From the NCBI GenBank assembly GCA_020091685.1, contig CM034601.1, forward strand, positions 4,588,920 to 4,652,919: a stretch of 64,000 nucleotides of DNA, written 5' to 3'. Positions 49,237 through 63,284 of the stretch are shown one piece after another (within the stretch, counting starts at the first letter, position 1; each line of letters begins with the position of its first letter). The stretch comes from Lutjanus erythropterus (Eukaryota > Chordata > Actinopteri > Lutjaniformes > Lutjanidae). Under the pieces are notes generated by a model. It was not told the origin of the DNA and did not search any database. It saw nothing but the letters and a program-made list of their open reading frames with translations. Made by a program: the position numbers and the translations under genes.

Positions 49237-49729
49237 GTGAGTGACTACACACTTAACCAAGCTATTCATGCTTTCCAATGTGAGCATAAAAATTTTGAAG
49301 GTTGAGAGATGAGTGATTCATCACTGAAATAGCAGCAATTTTGTTTTGAAAGGATCAGAATGATAGGTCTTGAAGCCCAGTTGAGTTTGACGTTTGTCTT
49401 CATGCTCATCCAGCAGGCTTTAATTAAACATCATCTCCCCTTCAGCCCCACTGATCTGTTAAACACTTCTGTCTTGATTTATCTTTTGTTTTCTTTTATT
49501 GTCATTGTTAAAATGCTTGATTGACCAAAATAATAACAACTGTCTGATCCTGATAGGACAACTTTTGGTTGGACTGTGACAGATGGCATTGCATCATTTG
49601 ACACATGTCAGTTCATATGTGGAGAGGATATTGTGTAGTCATGGTGCAGTACCTGAGATCAGGAGCGCCATTGTGATAAAACTGCTGCTTGCTTCAACAC
49701 GTCCTCATACTCAAACACAAAATAGGCTG

Positions 49730-50175
49730 ATTGCCAATGACGTTGGAAGGTACAAGGGACTGGTGTACTGGTCCATGGTCATCACATGGTTAACATGGTG
49801 AACAAGTTGCGGTTTAGTTAGATTTAGGCACCAAATCTACTTTAGGTTTTGGAAAAGATCATGGTCAGGGTCATACTCACCAATCTGGCATGTCTATTTT
49901 CTTTTAAGGGGCAGAGGCTGAGTTTACGCCAGAGATTTACACAAGTTTACGCTAGACAGAGTCTCTGAAACTCAAACTTTTTGGTATCAAGAAAGTCTAA
50001 AGTTTGGTAAGTATGGTCTGGGTTAAAATGAATATGTTAGTTACCTAAGTTAAGTTGTGTATGTGACATTGGTCATATGTGATGTAAGTAAACTTACATA
50101 AGTTAAAATACCATTTACTTTTGGTTTCTCACGGGACATGAACAGCAGTCTCCTGGATGAAAGTGTGTTTGACCC
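49730..50175. mobile_element. Partial copy of the 9159-9631 element family
   Basis: It has gttagatttaggcaccaaat, ttttggaaaagatcatggtc, taagtaaacttacataagtt and acttttggtttctcacggga, shared with 9360-9480, 19120-19170 and 41940-42010. It is interrupted by about 130 bp of unrelated sequence. Confidence 0.5.
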
Positions 50176-50489
50176 ATCCATTCACAATAAATGTAATGTT
50201 TGCACTCATGACCTACACAGTAGGTTACCCTTGGTGGGCTGACTTTTCTTGTGAGTTGAGCCTTGTTGATACTGAGAAACAAGACGTTGACATATTTGAC
50301 ATGTGCTTACATATAGACAAAATGGGTGCGGGTGTTCTGTTGTTTGTAATACCTGCAGATATGGTGATGCTCTTTAAACTACAGGCAGAGAAGGGGAACA
50401 ATTTAGTGTGTGATCACACTGTATAAAATGACTTTTGAAGAGTAATTAAACAGAAACACGATGAGTCAAAAGTCATGCTTGCTGCTCCG

Positions 50490-51760
50490 TGAGGCTGCGC
50501 TTAGGCACAGCGGTGCTTTGAGGTAAATGCAAATATCAGCATGCTAACATGCTCATAATGACAATATTAAAATAATTATGTTAGGCAGGAATAATATTAA
50601 GCCTAATCACCATTTTAATTTAGCATGTTATTTGTTAATTAGCAGTAAACACACAGTACAGATGAGGATGATGGAAATGCCATTAGTTTTGCAGGTATTT
50701 GATCATAATCCAAAGTACTGGACAAATTACAAATTTGACCTGCATAGCGCTAGACAGAAAAGTGAATTTATGACCGTAGTTTTTACAAAACAGAGACAAA
50801 GCCCTTCCCCTTCTGTTTTGGTTCCTATAGCTAATTTCTACATTCATGACAAGGCTTGATGTTTTATGGAATTTGCCACAGTAATTTATATTAAGGTTTA
50901 AAACTTGCATAATGAAGGGCATGTTAGTTTTGAGTGACAGATGGCTGCTGTCACAGTTACATCAGTTGCTTGTGCTCGGATCTGTGGGTGACGTTGCAGA
51001 GGCTCTCATCTTCATGGAAAATTTATTTAAGAGAAACTTTCTTTCCAACTGGCTCTTTATAAAGTTGTTGTACGAAATGTCATTTAACCATTTGGTTTCC
51101 TCATTGTTTTCCCTTTCTTCGTTGGTGATGATTTTGCTCCAAAAGTCCAAACATTCCAGAAAAAAAAGCTTCCACACTAGAATCAACCCGAACCATGATT
51201 CAGTTTGAGCTTTTGTTTGGACCCAGGTTCAGCTGATTGATCTGGACTTTGGGTCTGGGGGAGGCTTCGCACCTGTAATTTTAGTTCATATCAAACGGAA
51301 AAGTCGGAAAGTCCATATAAAACATGGTCGTTGTGAAAAGGCCCTTTCTCAAAACCACAAATGTGAACCTCACGGTGATTCTAGAGGAAAAGTCAGGGGA
51401 TCAACAAAGTCACTTTAATCAGGAGAGACTTAATTGAAAAAGAGGCTTAAAGAGTAATTAAATGTAATGAATTTGACATGGTGCACAGTAGAGCAAGAAT
51501 GAAGATAGTCTTCTTGATTTAACTTCCACCAAGTTTCATTGGAATTCATTATGTGGAAACCATAACTGTCTGTACAAAATTTTGTTCCAATCCATCAAAT
51601 AGATGCTGAAATGTTTCACTAATAAGTGAAATCTTTGACCAGCTGGCAGTGCTAGAGGAGAGTCAGGGGACTGACTGAAGTCACTGAGATTCATGGGCAC
51701 CTGAAACCCAGTCATATCTGTAACAAATTTTATGGCATTTCATTACTTTTTAACTTTTCT
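50490..51760. repeat. Long degenerate fish repeat, interrupted
   Basis: The left part (tatcagcatgctaacatgct, cataatgacaat, then ttagttttgcaggtatttga and tactggacaaatta) and the right part (aaaaccacaaatgtgaacct, cacggtgattctagaggaaa, tctgtacaaaattttgttcc) belong in one familiar teleost repeat. A block of about 550 bp (about 50790-51345) separates them and looks inserted. The right part repeats its gctagagga-agtcagggg word at 51650. Confidence 0.6.
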
Positions 51761-53103
51761 GCTGAGAGGCCAGCAGGGTGGAAATCCATGCGCCCGTACA
51801 GCAGGCAGTATAGTGGGAGTCAAACCTGCCTGAGCAGCCACTTGACTGGTGCACTGCAGTGCACTTCTAACTGTAGAGACTGTGTCAACACATGAATTAA
51901 ACATTGTACTCACAGGTTCTCCTGCTTACAGCCACACTGCAACACCTAGAAACAGGGGCCAAATGCCTATTTTTTTCTTTATCAATATGTATAGCATTGC
52001 TGTCCAATAAAATACATTTATTTCCAAAACGCCAACTTTTCAGGAAAGAAAAACAGTTTTAATCTTCATGGTGATGTGATTTTCAGATGATCCAGTGACT
52101 CACTGTAGTGAGTGTCTCAACTCATAAAAGAGCACTCCCTCCTTCAGTTTTAGTGAAAAAATCAAAATCACCAAATTTGGAGAAGAGTGGTTTTTACAGG
52201 ACAGCAACGACAATCTGCATTCTGTGGACTTGGGTTTCTTTATCAGCAATAGCAGACCGTTTTTGTGCTGCAGACAGCAAATTAAATGTCTTTCACCAGT
52301 CAGTCAGTGAGTCCTGTCCAGCCCAAGAAGAGGTGGGTATTTATGCATCACTCTAGAAAACAAAGAAGCCTATTACTACTGTAGTTAAAGTGTAAAATGT
52401 TATTTTCTCCTTGCACAATGGACTATAATATAATTTTGGAGGGTAATTAGGGCTGCACAATGTGGTGTTTTTTTGTCAGCACAATATGAGCTTTCTTAAT
52501 TAACACCAGCTGAAATTTATAAAGCTGGTAACTCTGTTGACTCCTTTGCTTCTGTTTGTCTCAGTGGTAATTAAGTCCAACCCCCTGCATTGTTTCAAAC
52601 TGAACCTCTGTGCTCAAATTTATAATAGTATAGATTTAGACTCATTTTTAGGTCAAGGGGTTATTATTCCAAGCAAACTCGAGCACTTTTGTATCATCTG
52701 ACTGCAGGTGCTTCACAGAAAAAGATTCTCAGCCAGAGGGGATCTAGTACCTTGTCCACACTGGACATGATTAACTGATCACACAGGTAGAGTTTGAATT
52801 AATAAAACTGTCTTCACCAGCTTAATACCAGTCCATGTTCCACTCATGTCACCTTGGCAAAGTGTCTTTTCAGTCTTTATGTCCTTCCAGTGCTTTTTCA
52901 AAACTCTTCTGAGTGTTCAGCAACACTGTGACAATAAGATAAGTGTTAACAGTGACAAAAGACTGGAGCTGTTGAAATACAAAGTTACAAAAGCAAAGAA
53001 AGCAAAGCAAGGACATGGAAATACCTCTGGAGGAAACTGACTGACTGGATGAGGTAGGTGTGAAAGCACCTGAAGTGTGACCTTCCAGTTTGATCCAAAA
53101 TTA

Positions 53104-53362
53104 CAGGTGTGAAACATCCTCCGGAACAAACAACCTCGGCCCGACCGAAAGAGGTGGTCTCCGTCTAGATTAAATCGTGTAATGGCTCAGTTCTTTTCTA
53201 CTGTGACTTTTTTGGATGCTTCATACATTCTGGCCAATTTCAGGAAGTCGTGGCAGGGTAGCGTCAGGTGTGAAACCTCCCCCAGACCAAGGTCCAGATC
53301 AGACAGCCGAACCATGGTCCAAGCGCACCATGGCTCGGTTCAGTTCTACTGTAAAAACATTG
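53104..53362. repeat. Direct pair of ~100-bp units, ~155-bp spacing
   Basis: The stretch caggtgtgaaacatcctcc ... aatggctcagttcttttctactgtga (53105-53207) recurs as caggtgtgaaacctccccc ... atggctcggttcagttctactgta (53266-53352). It probably comes from a DNA element with GGTTCGGTTC-like ends, but the element is too degraded to name. Confidence 0.5.
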
Positions 53363-54359
53363 TTCGGATGGTTTGAACAGACCAATTACGGGAATTTGTG
53401 GCAGGCTGCAATCAAAACATTAAAAAGACAACCCTGTAAAACAAAAAAAGACCTGTGGTAGCACGTGTCCAATTAACATTCGCGCCGAGGACTTTTTAAA
53501 AAATAAGTTGGAAAAATCTTAAATTCTTTCAGTTATTTTCCAAGAGAATGAAAGAGAGAGGAATTGACAACACACCGACATCAGATGCAGGGAAGACACA
53601 GCTCATGTAGTTGATAAAAACAGGACATATCATGTTGGGCTCTTTAATGCGCCTGCATATTTCTGATGTGAAACCAGAACTAACCAGATCAAATTTATAC
53701 AGTGTAAGAAAAACATGCACCTTGGTTAGGATTTTCAGGTGCATAAGCACTCTAGTGTGGAATGCAAACTTGTTGCAAGCTGGTGTAAATCCATGCTTGT
53801 CCACTATATGAGCAAAAAGCATGCAGACAGTGTGGTCAATAGTCCATGACATTATTAAACAGGGTTTCCTTAACTTTTTTACAGTCCCATACCCTCTCTG
53901 ACATTCAACCTCCAGCTAGGTGAGGTGACAGACATATTTACACCCAAGGTGCAAATTGCATTGTTGGCTGTGGATACCTGGGTGCTTGTCTCTGCCATGA
54001 CAGGCTGTATACATCCAGGTGTAAATAGCCACATTAGCTATTCCAACCCAGATGCAAATATTAGCTGCCTTTTTGTTAATGTCTGTAAGCCCTCTCCACA
54101 CATATGCACCTATAAAGCCTATGTATGAAATCTACTTGAAATACTCAACGCAGGTTAATGAGAAGGCTGTGTTTGAGAGGATGCACAAAACTCTGCAATG
54201 TTTGGCTGAATTTGAGAGGATCTGAGGCTTAAATGATTTTCCACACACAGTCTGTGCCTGCATTTTGCAAACACATCTTTTCCCACATACCCGAGTTTGG
54301 GAAGGCAGGAGGAGGGGGTTTAGGCAATAGTGTGCTGCCAACTTGCAACCTTCCCGCAG

Positions 54360-54605
54360 TGCAACAGAGCCAGATCCATCGAGAAATGGTTTTCACAGTT
54401 TGGTGTAGGAGCACTTGACTGGCCTTCACACAGCCGTGACCTCCACCACATCCAACACCTTTGAGAGGAACTGCAATGCCAAATTCGAAGCCAGACGATA
54501 TCACCCAACATCAGCGGCCAAACTCACTAATGCTAATGTGGCTGAATGGGAGAAAATCCCTGCAGCCAGATTCCAAAATCTGCTGGAAAGTTTCTTTTAG
54601 TAGCA
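54360..54605 (+). pseudogene. Tc1/mariner transposase C-terminal remnant
   Basis: One frame reads KWFSQFGVGALDWPSHSRDL followed by HHIQHL and a stop. After a frameshift another reads AKFEARRYHPTSAAKLTNAN and VAEWEKIPAARFQNLLESF. These match the end of fish Tc1-like transposases, where DWP-x-x-S-x-DLNPIEHLW carries the last catalytic carboxylate region. Here NPIEHLW is damaged (HHIQHL-stop). The catalytic N-terminal parts are absent. It is a dead fragment on the gene's strand; I saw no inverted repeats nearby. Confidence 0.8.
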
Positions 54606-56416
54606 TATGTTGAATATAAAACAGAGCTGTCATTGAGAAAGTAATTTGGAAATTATGTTAATTTCATTACACAGCAAACAAAGATGTTTATTTATCACAC
54701 ATACATATTGTACAGCTGTCATAGTTATTTAGAGAACCATCAGACAGCACAACCCCCAGAGGACACAGCAAACATAAATGTTTTAATCACTACAAACAAA
54801 TTGTTTTTACTTTAATTACAAAAAAGAATATGCGCCGTAAACAAGCTCTGTGAGTGTTCAAATCAGGAGAAAGTGGTGGAGAGAAGTACAGAGGTTTTTG
54901 TAATCACTGCTGGTTTCATTTTATCCTTTTCACCCTTGGAGAAGGAAAACTGCAGAAACCAGGCTGTTATCACCCCGGGACTCGTATCTGTGCTCACTGC
55001 TCATGAGGCGTGGGAAGCCCCAGAGTGTTTCTCACTGCTGACTGTACAGTAGCTGCCCTGTTTGCCTTTAATTGATCCTCCTCAGGGACGACTCTGGCGA
55101 GAGCAGACTACCTGCTGGCTGCCTGCCTTGTACCTGATGAAAAGCTTGTAACTATGACAACCTGTAAGTTCGTATTGTAATATTTCTGCAGTGGAGTGAA
55201 CTAGGAAAAAAAAAGATGAAAAAAAAGAATCAAATCGAGTCTGGACTGATCGTTAAGATCAGTGTTATATTAATGGGTTAAAGTGAGGCACGTGTTGGAG
55301 AAACTTGAGCTCAAATAGAAATTTGTTCCCCGATTTTTTTCTGCCTCAGGTGTGTTGCGTCAGCTACTATCAAGCACAACAGTGATATGACGGCTAACAA
55401 GCCCCACGCCGAGCAGCACAGAGCTCGTCACAGCAGACAGGAGCCACAGTGTTCTGGAGTGGGTTAATTGGCTCCGCATTGTTCAGAGCATCTTCATTAT
55501 CTGCTGAGAAATAGTGCCACCATAAATACATGAACTCTGACTCGCTGTCTGCATCTCTGGAGATTTTTTTTCTTTGCTTTTATTCTGATTTATCTTTTGA
55601 CATTGGAGCTTTTAATCCTGTAGGCTAGAAGAGTTTGTTGCTCCCTTATGTTACCCACAGTCACAAAGGAGTGGTGGTGATGATGACTAAAGTATTTTTT
55701 TTTATACCAAATATTAAGTAAAGTAATATTATTACTTTTCAATAACTACTAGCCACAGCAGTCATTCTGACTGTTTCTATTAAACTGTACTAAATATGAT
55801 TTTTGGCATGTCATATTATATTCAAAACTTCTACTGAGGTTTTCGAATTAAGCTTTGAATGTCTGTCATCATATTTTATGACACCATCACAGCATTACAC
55901 TGTTCTTAAAAGCTTGGTTTTAGAGTGTAAAAAAAAATAGAAAAAAGTTGCTAGGCAGTGGTGACACACATCATCATTAAAACTGGCCAAGGTAGAAATA
56001 CTCTGAACTCTTTTGGATTTTGTAATTTTAATAAAATAACAATGTTAGAATAAAATACAGGCACATTTAAGAAAAGTCAGGATCCAATAGTTAAGTAGGT
56101 TTTGTTTCAACAAAGTTATTACATTGCAAAATTCAAAAACAGTTCTAGTGTTAAAGGAGTAATAGGTAAAAAGTACATTATTACATCTTCTGAGTAAGTT
56201 GCTCAACACTGGAGCTGAAGGATATTATTATCTGCTGCAGTTCTGTGTGAACAGAGAATAAGTGAAAAAAACGTTTCATTCATTTTGATGTTTGCTTTAG
56301 CAGAAGGGAAGTGCTAAATGATGCTGCAGCGCTGTATGTAAACAGTTTTGTTTACAGCTGTTGTACAAAATGTACTGCAAATAGTAAGTGTGTGTGTGTT
56401 TTTGTGTGTCCTGCAG

Positions 56417-56534
56417 GTCACCAGTGATGGCGGGGGGACTGTTTGCTGTGGACAGGAAGTGGTTTTGGGAGCTGGGAGGATATGACACGGGACTGGAGAT
56501 CTGGGGAGGAGAACAGTACGAGATCTCCTTCAAG
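56417..56534 (+). CDS. galnt10: galnt10-like exon: start of the Gal/GalNAc-T motif
   Basis: The exon reads [20 protein letters not shown], then [19 protein letters not shown]. The segments P-x-MAGGLFA-x-D and WGGE-x-x-E-x-SF form the catalytic-loop side and Gal/GalNAc-T motif shared by GT27 enzymes. The Trp codon of WGGEQ is at 56502. The acceptor is TGTGTCCTGCAG|G and the donor CAAG|GTAAAA. The exon ends in phase 0. Its last codon AAG joins the next exon to give SFK-VWMCGG, as expected for the family. Short GT runs lie within 30 nt upstream of the acceptor. Confidence 0.95.
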
Positions 56535-59500
56535 GTAAAAAATGATCAAATCAAAAGACAGGGAGGCACTGGTTGTGTTTCGATCTAATTGTCAAGTGAA
56601 TTTGTAAACTATAGTTTTCCAAAATGGGGGCGACCCAAGGGGTGCTGGGAGGGGTGCTTCAGCAAACTGGAGGGAAGATACGATGCAATGCGATGCGATA
56701 CAACTTTATTGGCAATGATATAAAATGATAATAAATCCATAAAAAGGCTGAATTGTTATTATTAGTATTATGACTTTGTGTTCTATCATAGCATATAATC
56801 TATAATGTTTGTATTATTTCAAATGTAATTGTTATCATTGGATTAATATAAGTAAACTGGAAACAAAACCAGTTGTTTGGCAACCGACAATAAATTTGAG
56901 CAAAGAAGAGGAAGACTGGTCACGTTGGGCATCTTGGAGAGAAAAATGGACAGATGTCTTCATTTAAACTGTTTCTACTGTCATTAATTATCATGAAAGA
57001 TCATTAGAGCTTCAAATTCATGCTCCTTCTTTCTTTTCTTCTTCTCTCTGCATAGAAACAGCTAATCAGTCATGCGAGTAAGATGTTTGATATGTTAGAG
57101 CATCTTCAAAAAAAGTTTACGTCTTCCAATAAGCACATTAACTATTTTTTGAAAAAAAGCAAAACCACTTCAAGCCGGTTTAAAAAGAGAGGGAGGAAGG
57201 ATTTTTTTTCTCTAATGCAATACTTTAAAATGGACAAAAAAAAATATACTGATTGTAAACCTCTGACTAATTTACAAATGTATTAATTTTGTATTTATAT
57301 CCTTGAACAGCCATTCATTGCATTAGGGTCACACGTATAATTCTAATTAAATATGTTGTCTTGGAAACCAGTGGTGTCCTCATTCAGTGGCATCGTCCTC
57401 ATTTCCTTTGGCTCATCTAAAACGAAAGCTTTATGTACGGGTTCATTCAAAACAACAAGTGCATTCCCCTTGTTTTGTCTTTGAGAGTCCTGCTTTATTC
57501 CTAATGTTCCCCTCTGGCCACTCTTTGTCCACATTTAATTAGCTCAAACATGGTCATTCACATTTTAGTCCAGGTTCAGTGTCAGGGCTGTTGACAGACC
57601 GCGGGGCACTGTGAGAAAATGATGTTCATGGACTTTTTGTCTTTCTTCCTCACTTCTAATTCAGCAAAACAAGCTAAAATCAACTACTAAGCTGGGCAAA
57701 GATGAAAAACATGTGGACAAACTAACCAAATACACTCAACATCCTTTTGGTGCTCCTGATAAGGATTTATAAACAGTAGACAGTTAGTAGTTATTTGCTT
57801 CTTTCCCATCCCACACCAACGCTCCATGGAGTGTGTTGACGTCTGTTTTGCCTGCCACGATAGAGGAATGTTTCTAATGTCCACTAACCAAGCTGCAAGC
57901 TTTTTTTATATATTTTTAATCAAATGATGTGTCAGTGCTGGCAAAAGGTTGTCTTGGGTGACGCGAAGCTTAGGATGCGGCAATAACACCCCTGCAAAAC
58001 AGTGTCGCTCCTCTGCCACTTTACACCTCCTGTCTCCACCTGAATCCACCTTGTCTTCCTCGTCCCCATGGTCATTACATTACTTCAGATGCTGTGAGGC
58101 TGTATTCCACCTAATAGGATGCTCTCGAAAACGAGATGGACCATCTCAAGGGGCTATCCACTAATAAACTTCTCATAATAGGATTTCCTACAGGACCACT
58201 AGCTGAACTGAGTTAGCAACAGTGTCTCTGTGACTTCAGCGTTACAATATAGAAGGTCTGTGTTGCAACAATCCTCTGTGCCTAACAGCATGAAAACATG
58301 GACGACTTTTGGTAACATTTGTCATCTCAGCACACCGTCTTCTTCTGTGATGGTATAATGGTACCACAGACTTATCTCAACAAACCAACTTGAAATTTCT
58401 TGAAATCTCACAAACTAATTTCCAACATAATTTTGTTGGGTTATATAATTAAATCATTAATAATGTATGACGCATCAGACTGCTGTTGCAGTGGTGGTTT
58501 CAGTTGTTGAAATCTGATGCTGCACTGTAGATCACATCCTACACGAAAGGCACCTACAGCTGGACCACAGTGCGGTGAACTGCAGAACTATAATCCTACC
58601 TTAACCTCAGAGTGTACAGGATAACCTTGCACTTGGGCAAAAGGTGAGGATTTCTGACGTTTAAAGCTCTGAGTGTGAAATGAATGATAGGCCTTGACTA
58701 ACATAGGTCGTGACCAAGGGGCTAAACCTGGTACAAAAACCTCTTATGTTTTAATACTGTTTTGAAGCTTTTCATCTTATTTAAGTAATTACTGAGATAA
58801 TATCCCATACCAAGGTTATTATTTTGGCCAAGATTATCATGCCATTAAATTTTGCTATCAGCACAGGCCTAGCTGTGCCTCTTAAGTCTACTTTATGCCC
58901 TCAGATATTCAATTTGGTTTCCTTTTTATTAAGATCCCCATTAGCTGATACAGAGCAGACAGCCGGTCTCCTGAGGTGAGAAGATTAACAGGCTCTCATA
59001 CTAATCCTTACAACCAAGCTGCTGCTCCCACAGACAGCCAGGCCGTTTCTCGCATGTGAAATACAATCATTTCATTCACTGGTACAGCTAATCTAAAGCT
59101 CCATCCTGGTCACACTGGTATGGGAACATCGGGCTTTTCCAGCTCACACAGTGAAATAATGTCAGGACATACTGATGCACAGAGCTCAGAGGCAATATGA
59201 CCTCACATGGTGGAGTGAGAGGATGGTGCAAGGCAAAAAACTGATGGAAGATTTTTGATATCACTCCTGCAGATTGGGTTTTCAGTTATGCAAACATTTC
59301 TCAGAAACAGAGCTGCTCTGGAGGCAGAAATAATTGAACCTCCATGGATGGAGCAAGAAAACGTAGTTATTCAGAGTGAAACTTAGCGAACTGCCAAACA
59401 GTTGGCAGAGAGAAACTTTTCAGAAAGCATACGTTAAGAGATACATTACCTTTTTTAAATTCATGACTGCAGAATTTAAAATACCGCTGTTGCTACCATG

Positions 59501-60189
59501 ATAATGCAGTGGCTTTCTGATGTGTGTCACCATGACAACAGCATGCTGGCCAAAGAAAAGGAACGCCATGGTTAATGATGTGGAATTTTTGGCATCCTTC
59601 TCGTTACCAGCATGCTGTGATGCCCTCTGGTCGAGGTGGCAAAGTAGCCCAAACACAAAAATTAACATACAAACCATTTGTTGTTTAAAGTCGGGTGAGA
59701 TGGAAAATACCTTTAACCTTTTTAGATCACATCCCCAGTCATATTCTGCACCTATTTAAAAATACGTGCCAACCAGTTCAACCAGTAAATATCACAACAT
59801 CCACCTGTCAATCAGTCTTAGCAGTGCAGAGCTAAAACTTCCAAGATGTTCACTACCTCAAACCTGGTTTGAGTTCCCTAAAATACTGTCACTATGGATC
59901 TGCTGGCTACAGTTTCACTTTGGGGAAAATGGTAATCTGTGACAGCAGATAATGCGCGAGGCATTTTGGTGGGCTGCTTCAGCAGTTAATGTTAGCTACA
60001 TGTAGCATACGATGGGCTAGGGGCCAGGCCTCAATGATTAATGCTACTATACAAAAGTACAACTTTATCATTTGTAGGCCTACAGAAACACAACTTCATG
60101 ACTGTGTCCACTGATTTGGGTGAAACTGTTTTATGGCTAAAACGCTCTCTTGTTTCTCCTCTGATGTCCTCTAGCTGCTCAGCTTAACT

Positions 60190-60545
60190 CTGGGTCAGTC
60201 CTTCTGCTAACTTAGCTGCCATTAGGAGACAACAGAACCAGGATTAGCAGCCTCCCAGTGAACACAGACAGACAGGGACAGAACACGGCCTTCGAGACCA
60301 ACTGGGAATATAGTACTCAGGTCATTTACCGAGTTTCCTGATGCTTTCCTGAGCATCTTGATAGCTTTACTTAAATGCTAATGTCAGTAGCTAACCGCTA
60401 ACTGCTGTTGGTTGACTAGTTATACAGCTAAGTTATTTGACACAGCCTTGGGGTGCTAGAAACCAAACCCGGCAACAAACCACCTTTGTACTGTCTGCCT
60501 TTGTCATTCATAGACCACTAAACTGTAGCTGTGTAGCAGGGGAGG
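60190..60545. repeat. Dispersed repeat rich in TTAGC, copy 2
   Basis: It shares with 22780-23115 the blocks ttagcagcctcccagtgaac, gaccaactgggaatatagta, gagtttcctg, ggtgctagaaaccaaaccc and aaccacctttgtactg. Confidence 0.5.
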
Positions 60546-63284
60546 CATTGTGTTAACGTTCATTCAGCGCTATTAGCTACTGCAACAAGTTCCTCCTTAA
60601 CTGCCTGTTTTTTCCAGGAAACATGTCAATATGTGGAAGCAAACAGCACTCTGAATGGAGTGACCCAGTTTTTTAAACAAGGTCCACATGAAATGGAAAT
60701 CAGATTGATGTGGGAGCCAGTATTAACCTTAAAGCGTTACTGTCCTGTTTTGTCCGCAGTTTACATTTATTACTTCCAGCCTTTAGTTTGATCATTATTA
60801 TTCATGTAGTGGAGGCAAACACAAGAGTGGAGCCACTGAAATGCAGTTTATACTGAACTGTGTACATTTATGTTTTATTTATTCAAAGGCACCAATAGAG
60901 ACAACTCAAGTTTTAGTTGCACTTTTGGCCAGTGCTGGATTTTGTCCTGCAGCAATGTTTTATTCATGCAGTTGGAGTGAATTCTGTTGTTTTGTAGTTT
61001 TTCCCTCCATCGGCTGAACTGTGAGCACTTGTGTGATCTGAGTCGGTCCGCTGATGATGGAGCTTCATCAGCAACAGACCAGAGAAACAGTGGTTGTTCT
61101 ACAGTGACACTGACGTGAACACAGGGTCATGAGGATTTGCCTGGATGGTTTACAAGACAAATATTAGTCGCTGCTTGAAACTATTCCCATGTAATAGGTT
61201 GTTTTTGTAACAATACAAACTCAATCCAAGTGACTGAGAAAGCGTCAAAGGAAAAGAAAATCTGGATTAGATGGTCAAAAAAGTAATTTAGGCTAATATG
61301 CATGATGAAATTATGCAGCATTCTTGGATTTGTACATTTTTGACACATCTAAGGATTTTGGTGTCTTTGTTTTTTTCATTTCCGTGGCCCTAACCCCTCT
61401 AGTTCCTTCTGAAGATGTAAATATTTAAGAACAGCTCATAAAAATGTACATAAATTTGTTTAGCTTTTCAAAAATGCTAAATAAAAAATGGGCATTTGTT
61501 TAAAGAAAGGTTAGACCGTCACCAAAACATTTCACATCATCCTCAGGGGACCATGAACACTTACTTGCATATCCTGCATTCATGTGCTGTCAGAATAATT
61601 GGAAAATTGATTTCCAGACTCCATCCGGGTTACTGACAAAACCATGATGTTGGTGCAAACACTCTATTGTGGAATGCTGTAATCATGTTCATACCAGCTT
61701 TTGTCTTGTCTTGTCTTTAAGCAACATTGTTTAGACCTGATTAGGGTATTCCATGTGATCTTTTTTAACTGTACTTGAGGAACAAAAATCACACAAGCAA
61801 CTGTAAAGCTGAGTTTAGGTCGTGGCAGGCAGACAGGGGGTTAATCTGCCTTTACACCCTTGTTTGAACTCTGTGCTGCATGTATTTGCACCTTGAAGTC
61901 ATATATAAAATATGTATTTCATGTTTTATTATTTCTGTCCTTGTTCTTGAAGTCCCGGCAGCTTCAGCCTGCCACTAACCTTCAAATAGCAAAAATCTTA
62001 TTTACATATTAAAGGGCTTTTTAGAAACAATTTGGAAGCCTTACAACTCCATCTTCCCATACTTAACTGGTTTGTTTTCATGTTTAAATCCAGCTTTTCA
62101 TTTCCCTACTTTTCATTTTGCCATTGTCTTAAAAACAAAACCCCTTTTCCGTCTCGCCTGCCGTCTCTAAGTCTTCCTTTCTTCTCCATCCTCTTCATTG
62201 CCTCCCTTTCTTTCCCAAGGTTTATTTTCAACATGGCAAGCCCAGAAAGAGAATCATCACCGTTGTCTTCATTATAGTTGGGGGATTTAAAATGAGGAGC
62301 CGCTGCAGGATGTCTGTGTTATGTGAGATAGACAAGGGAAGGGAAAAGAAATGAGATAAAATAGCTATAAAGGAAGGTTTGTTTTTACTTGAGACAGAAC
62401 ATTAGGGGTGCTTAGAACATATTAAAATCTCATTGTATAATTTCAATATTTCAGAGACAGCATGCCTCATTTTCCTGAAAAGCTTTTGCAGTTGGCAGTT
62501 TTTGCAGTTGCCATTGCTTCTCCAATACCAACAGAGTTTAAACACTCATAAATACTGTACTAATGCTTAACTCAGCAGCTCACTCTTGTGTAATCTGACC
62601 CTGCTGCTCAGGTGAAGTCAGGTCACCATTATATCATAATGCAGTTTCGGTGTCTTCTCTTCTACCTCTACTATCCTGCAATTTCATCTTTATTGCCTCT
62701 CCTTCTGAATTCACTCCTCTCTCCTCTTCTAGGATTTATAAGCCTGTAAGAACCATTGTACTTCCAGTCTCCTTCTTCTTAGTCATCAGTCTCTTCTTCA
62801 TCTCTGTTGATCGTCTCCTTACTTCACCTTCCCACAACCTTTAAATGTTAAAGCCGCAGGAAACCCAAATCCACAATAGCACTCTAGCGAAGTCATTTAG
62901 GGCCTCACACACATAATGAGAAGGATCTAAAAGTATTTGAAATTAGTTTTGATCCAAATTTGAAAAGAATACAGTCATTAAACATCAGCACATGTTAAAT
63001 ATTTTTTTTCCCAAATGTGGTTTCTGTCATTTTAGGTAATTCTTACCACAGATGTGGACATTTTTCCAATGAGCTTGGTGTTAATTAGTTATTTGATGCC
63101 ACAAAAAAAGGGTTTTCATGTCACAAGTGACAGCTGAGCTCTGCTCACCACTTGAGTCGACCAGCTGTATGGGCGGGAACTCAAACACGTGGGTCTAACA
63201 CTGGTCACTATTGAGCAGACTTTGGCTCCAAACAATTGGCTTCATTTTTTGAACAGGTTGGCCAGGATTGTCAAAATGTGACAG

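Larger units (their letters stand above)
49237..56416 (+). other. Intron (7.2 kb) before the Gal/GalNAc-T motif exon
   Basis: It starts GTGAGT and ends CCTGCAG. It contains a partial element copy (49730-50175), a long degenerate dispersed repeat interrupted by other sequence (50490-51760), a tandem pair (53104-53362) and a Tc1-type transposase remnant (54360-54605). Stretches 49250-49720, 51770-53100, 53370-54350 and 54610-56380 show no recognisable gene. Confidence 0.85.
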
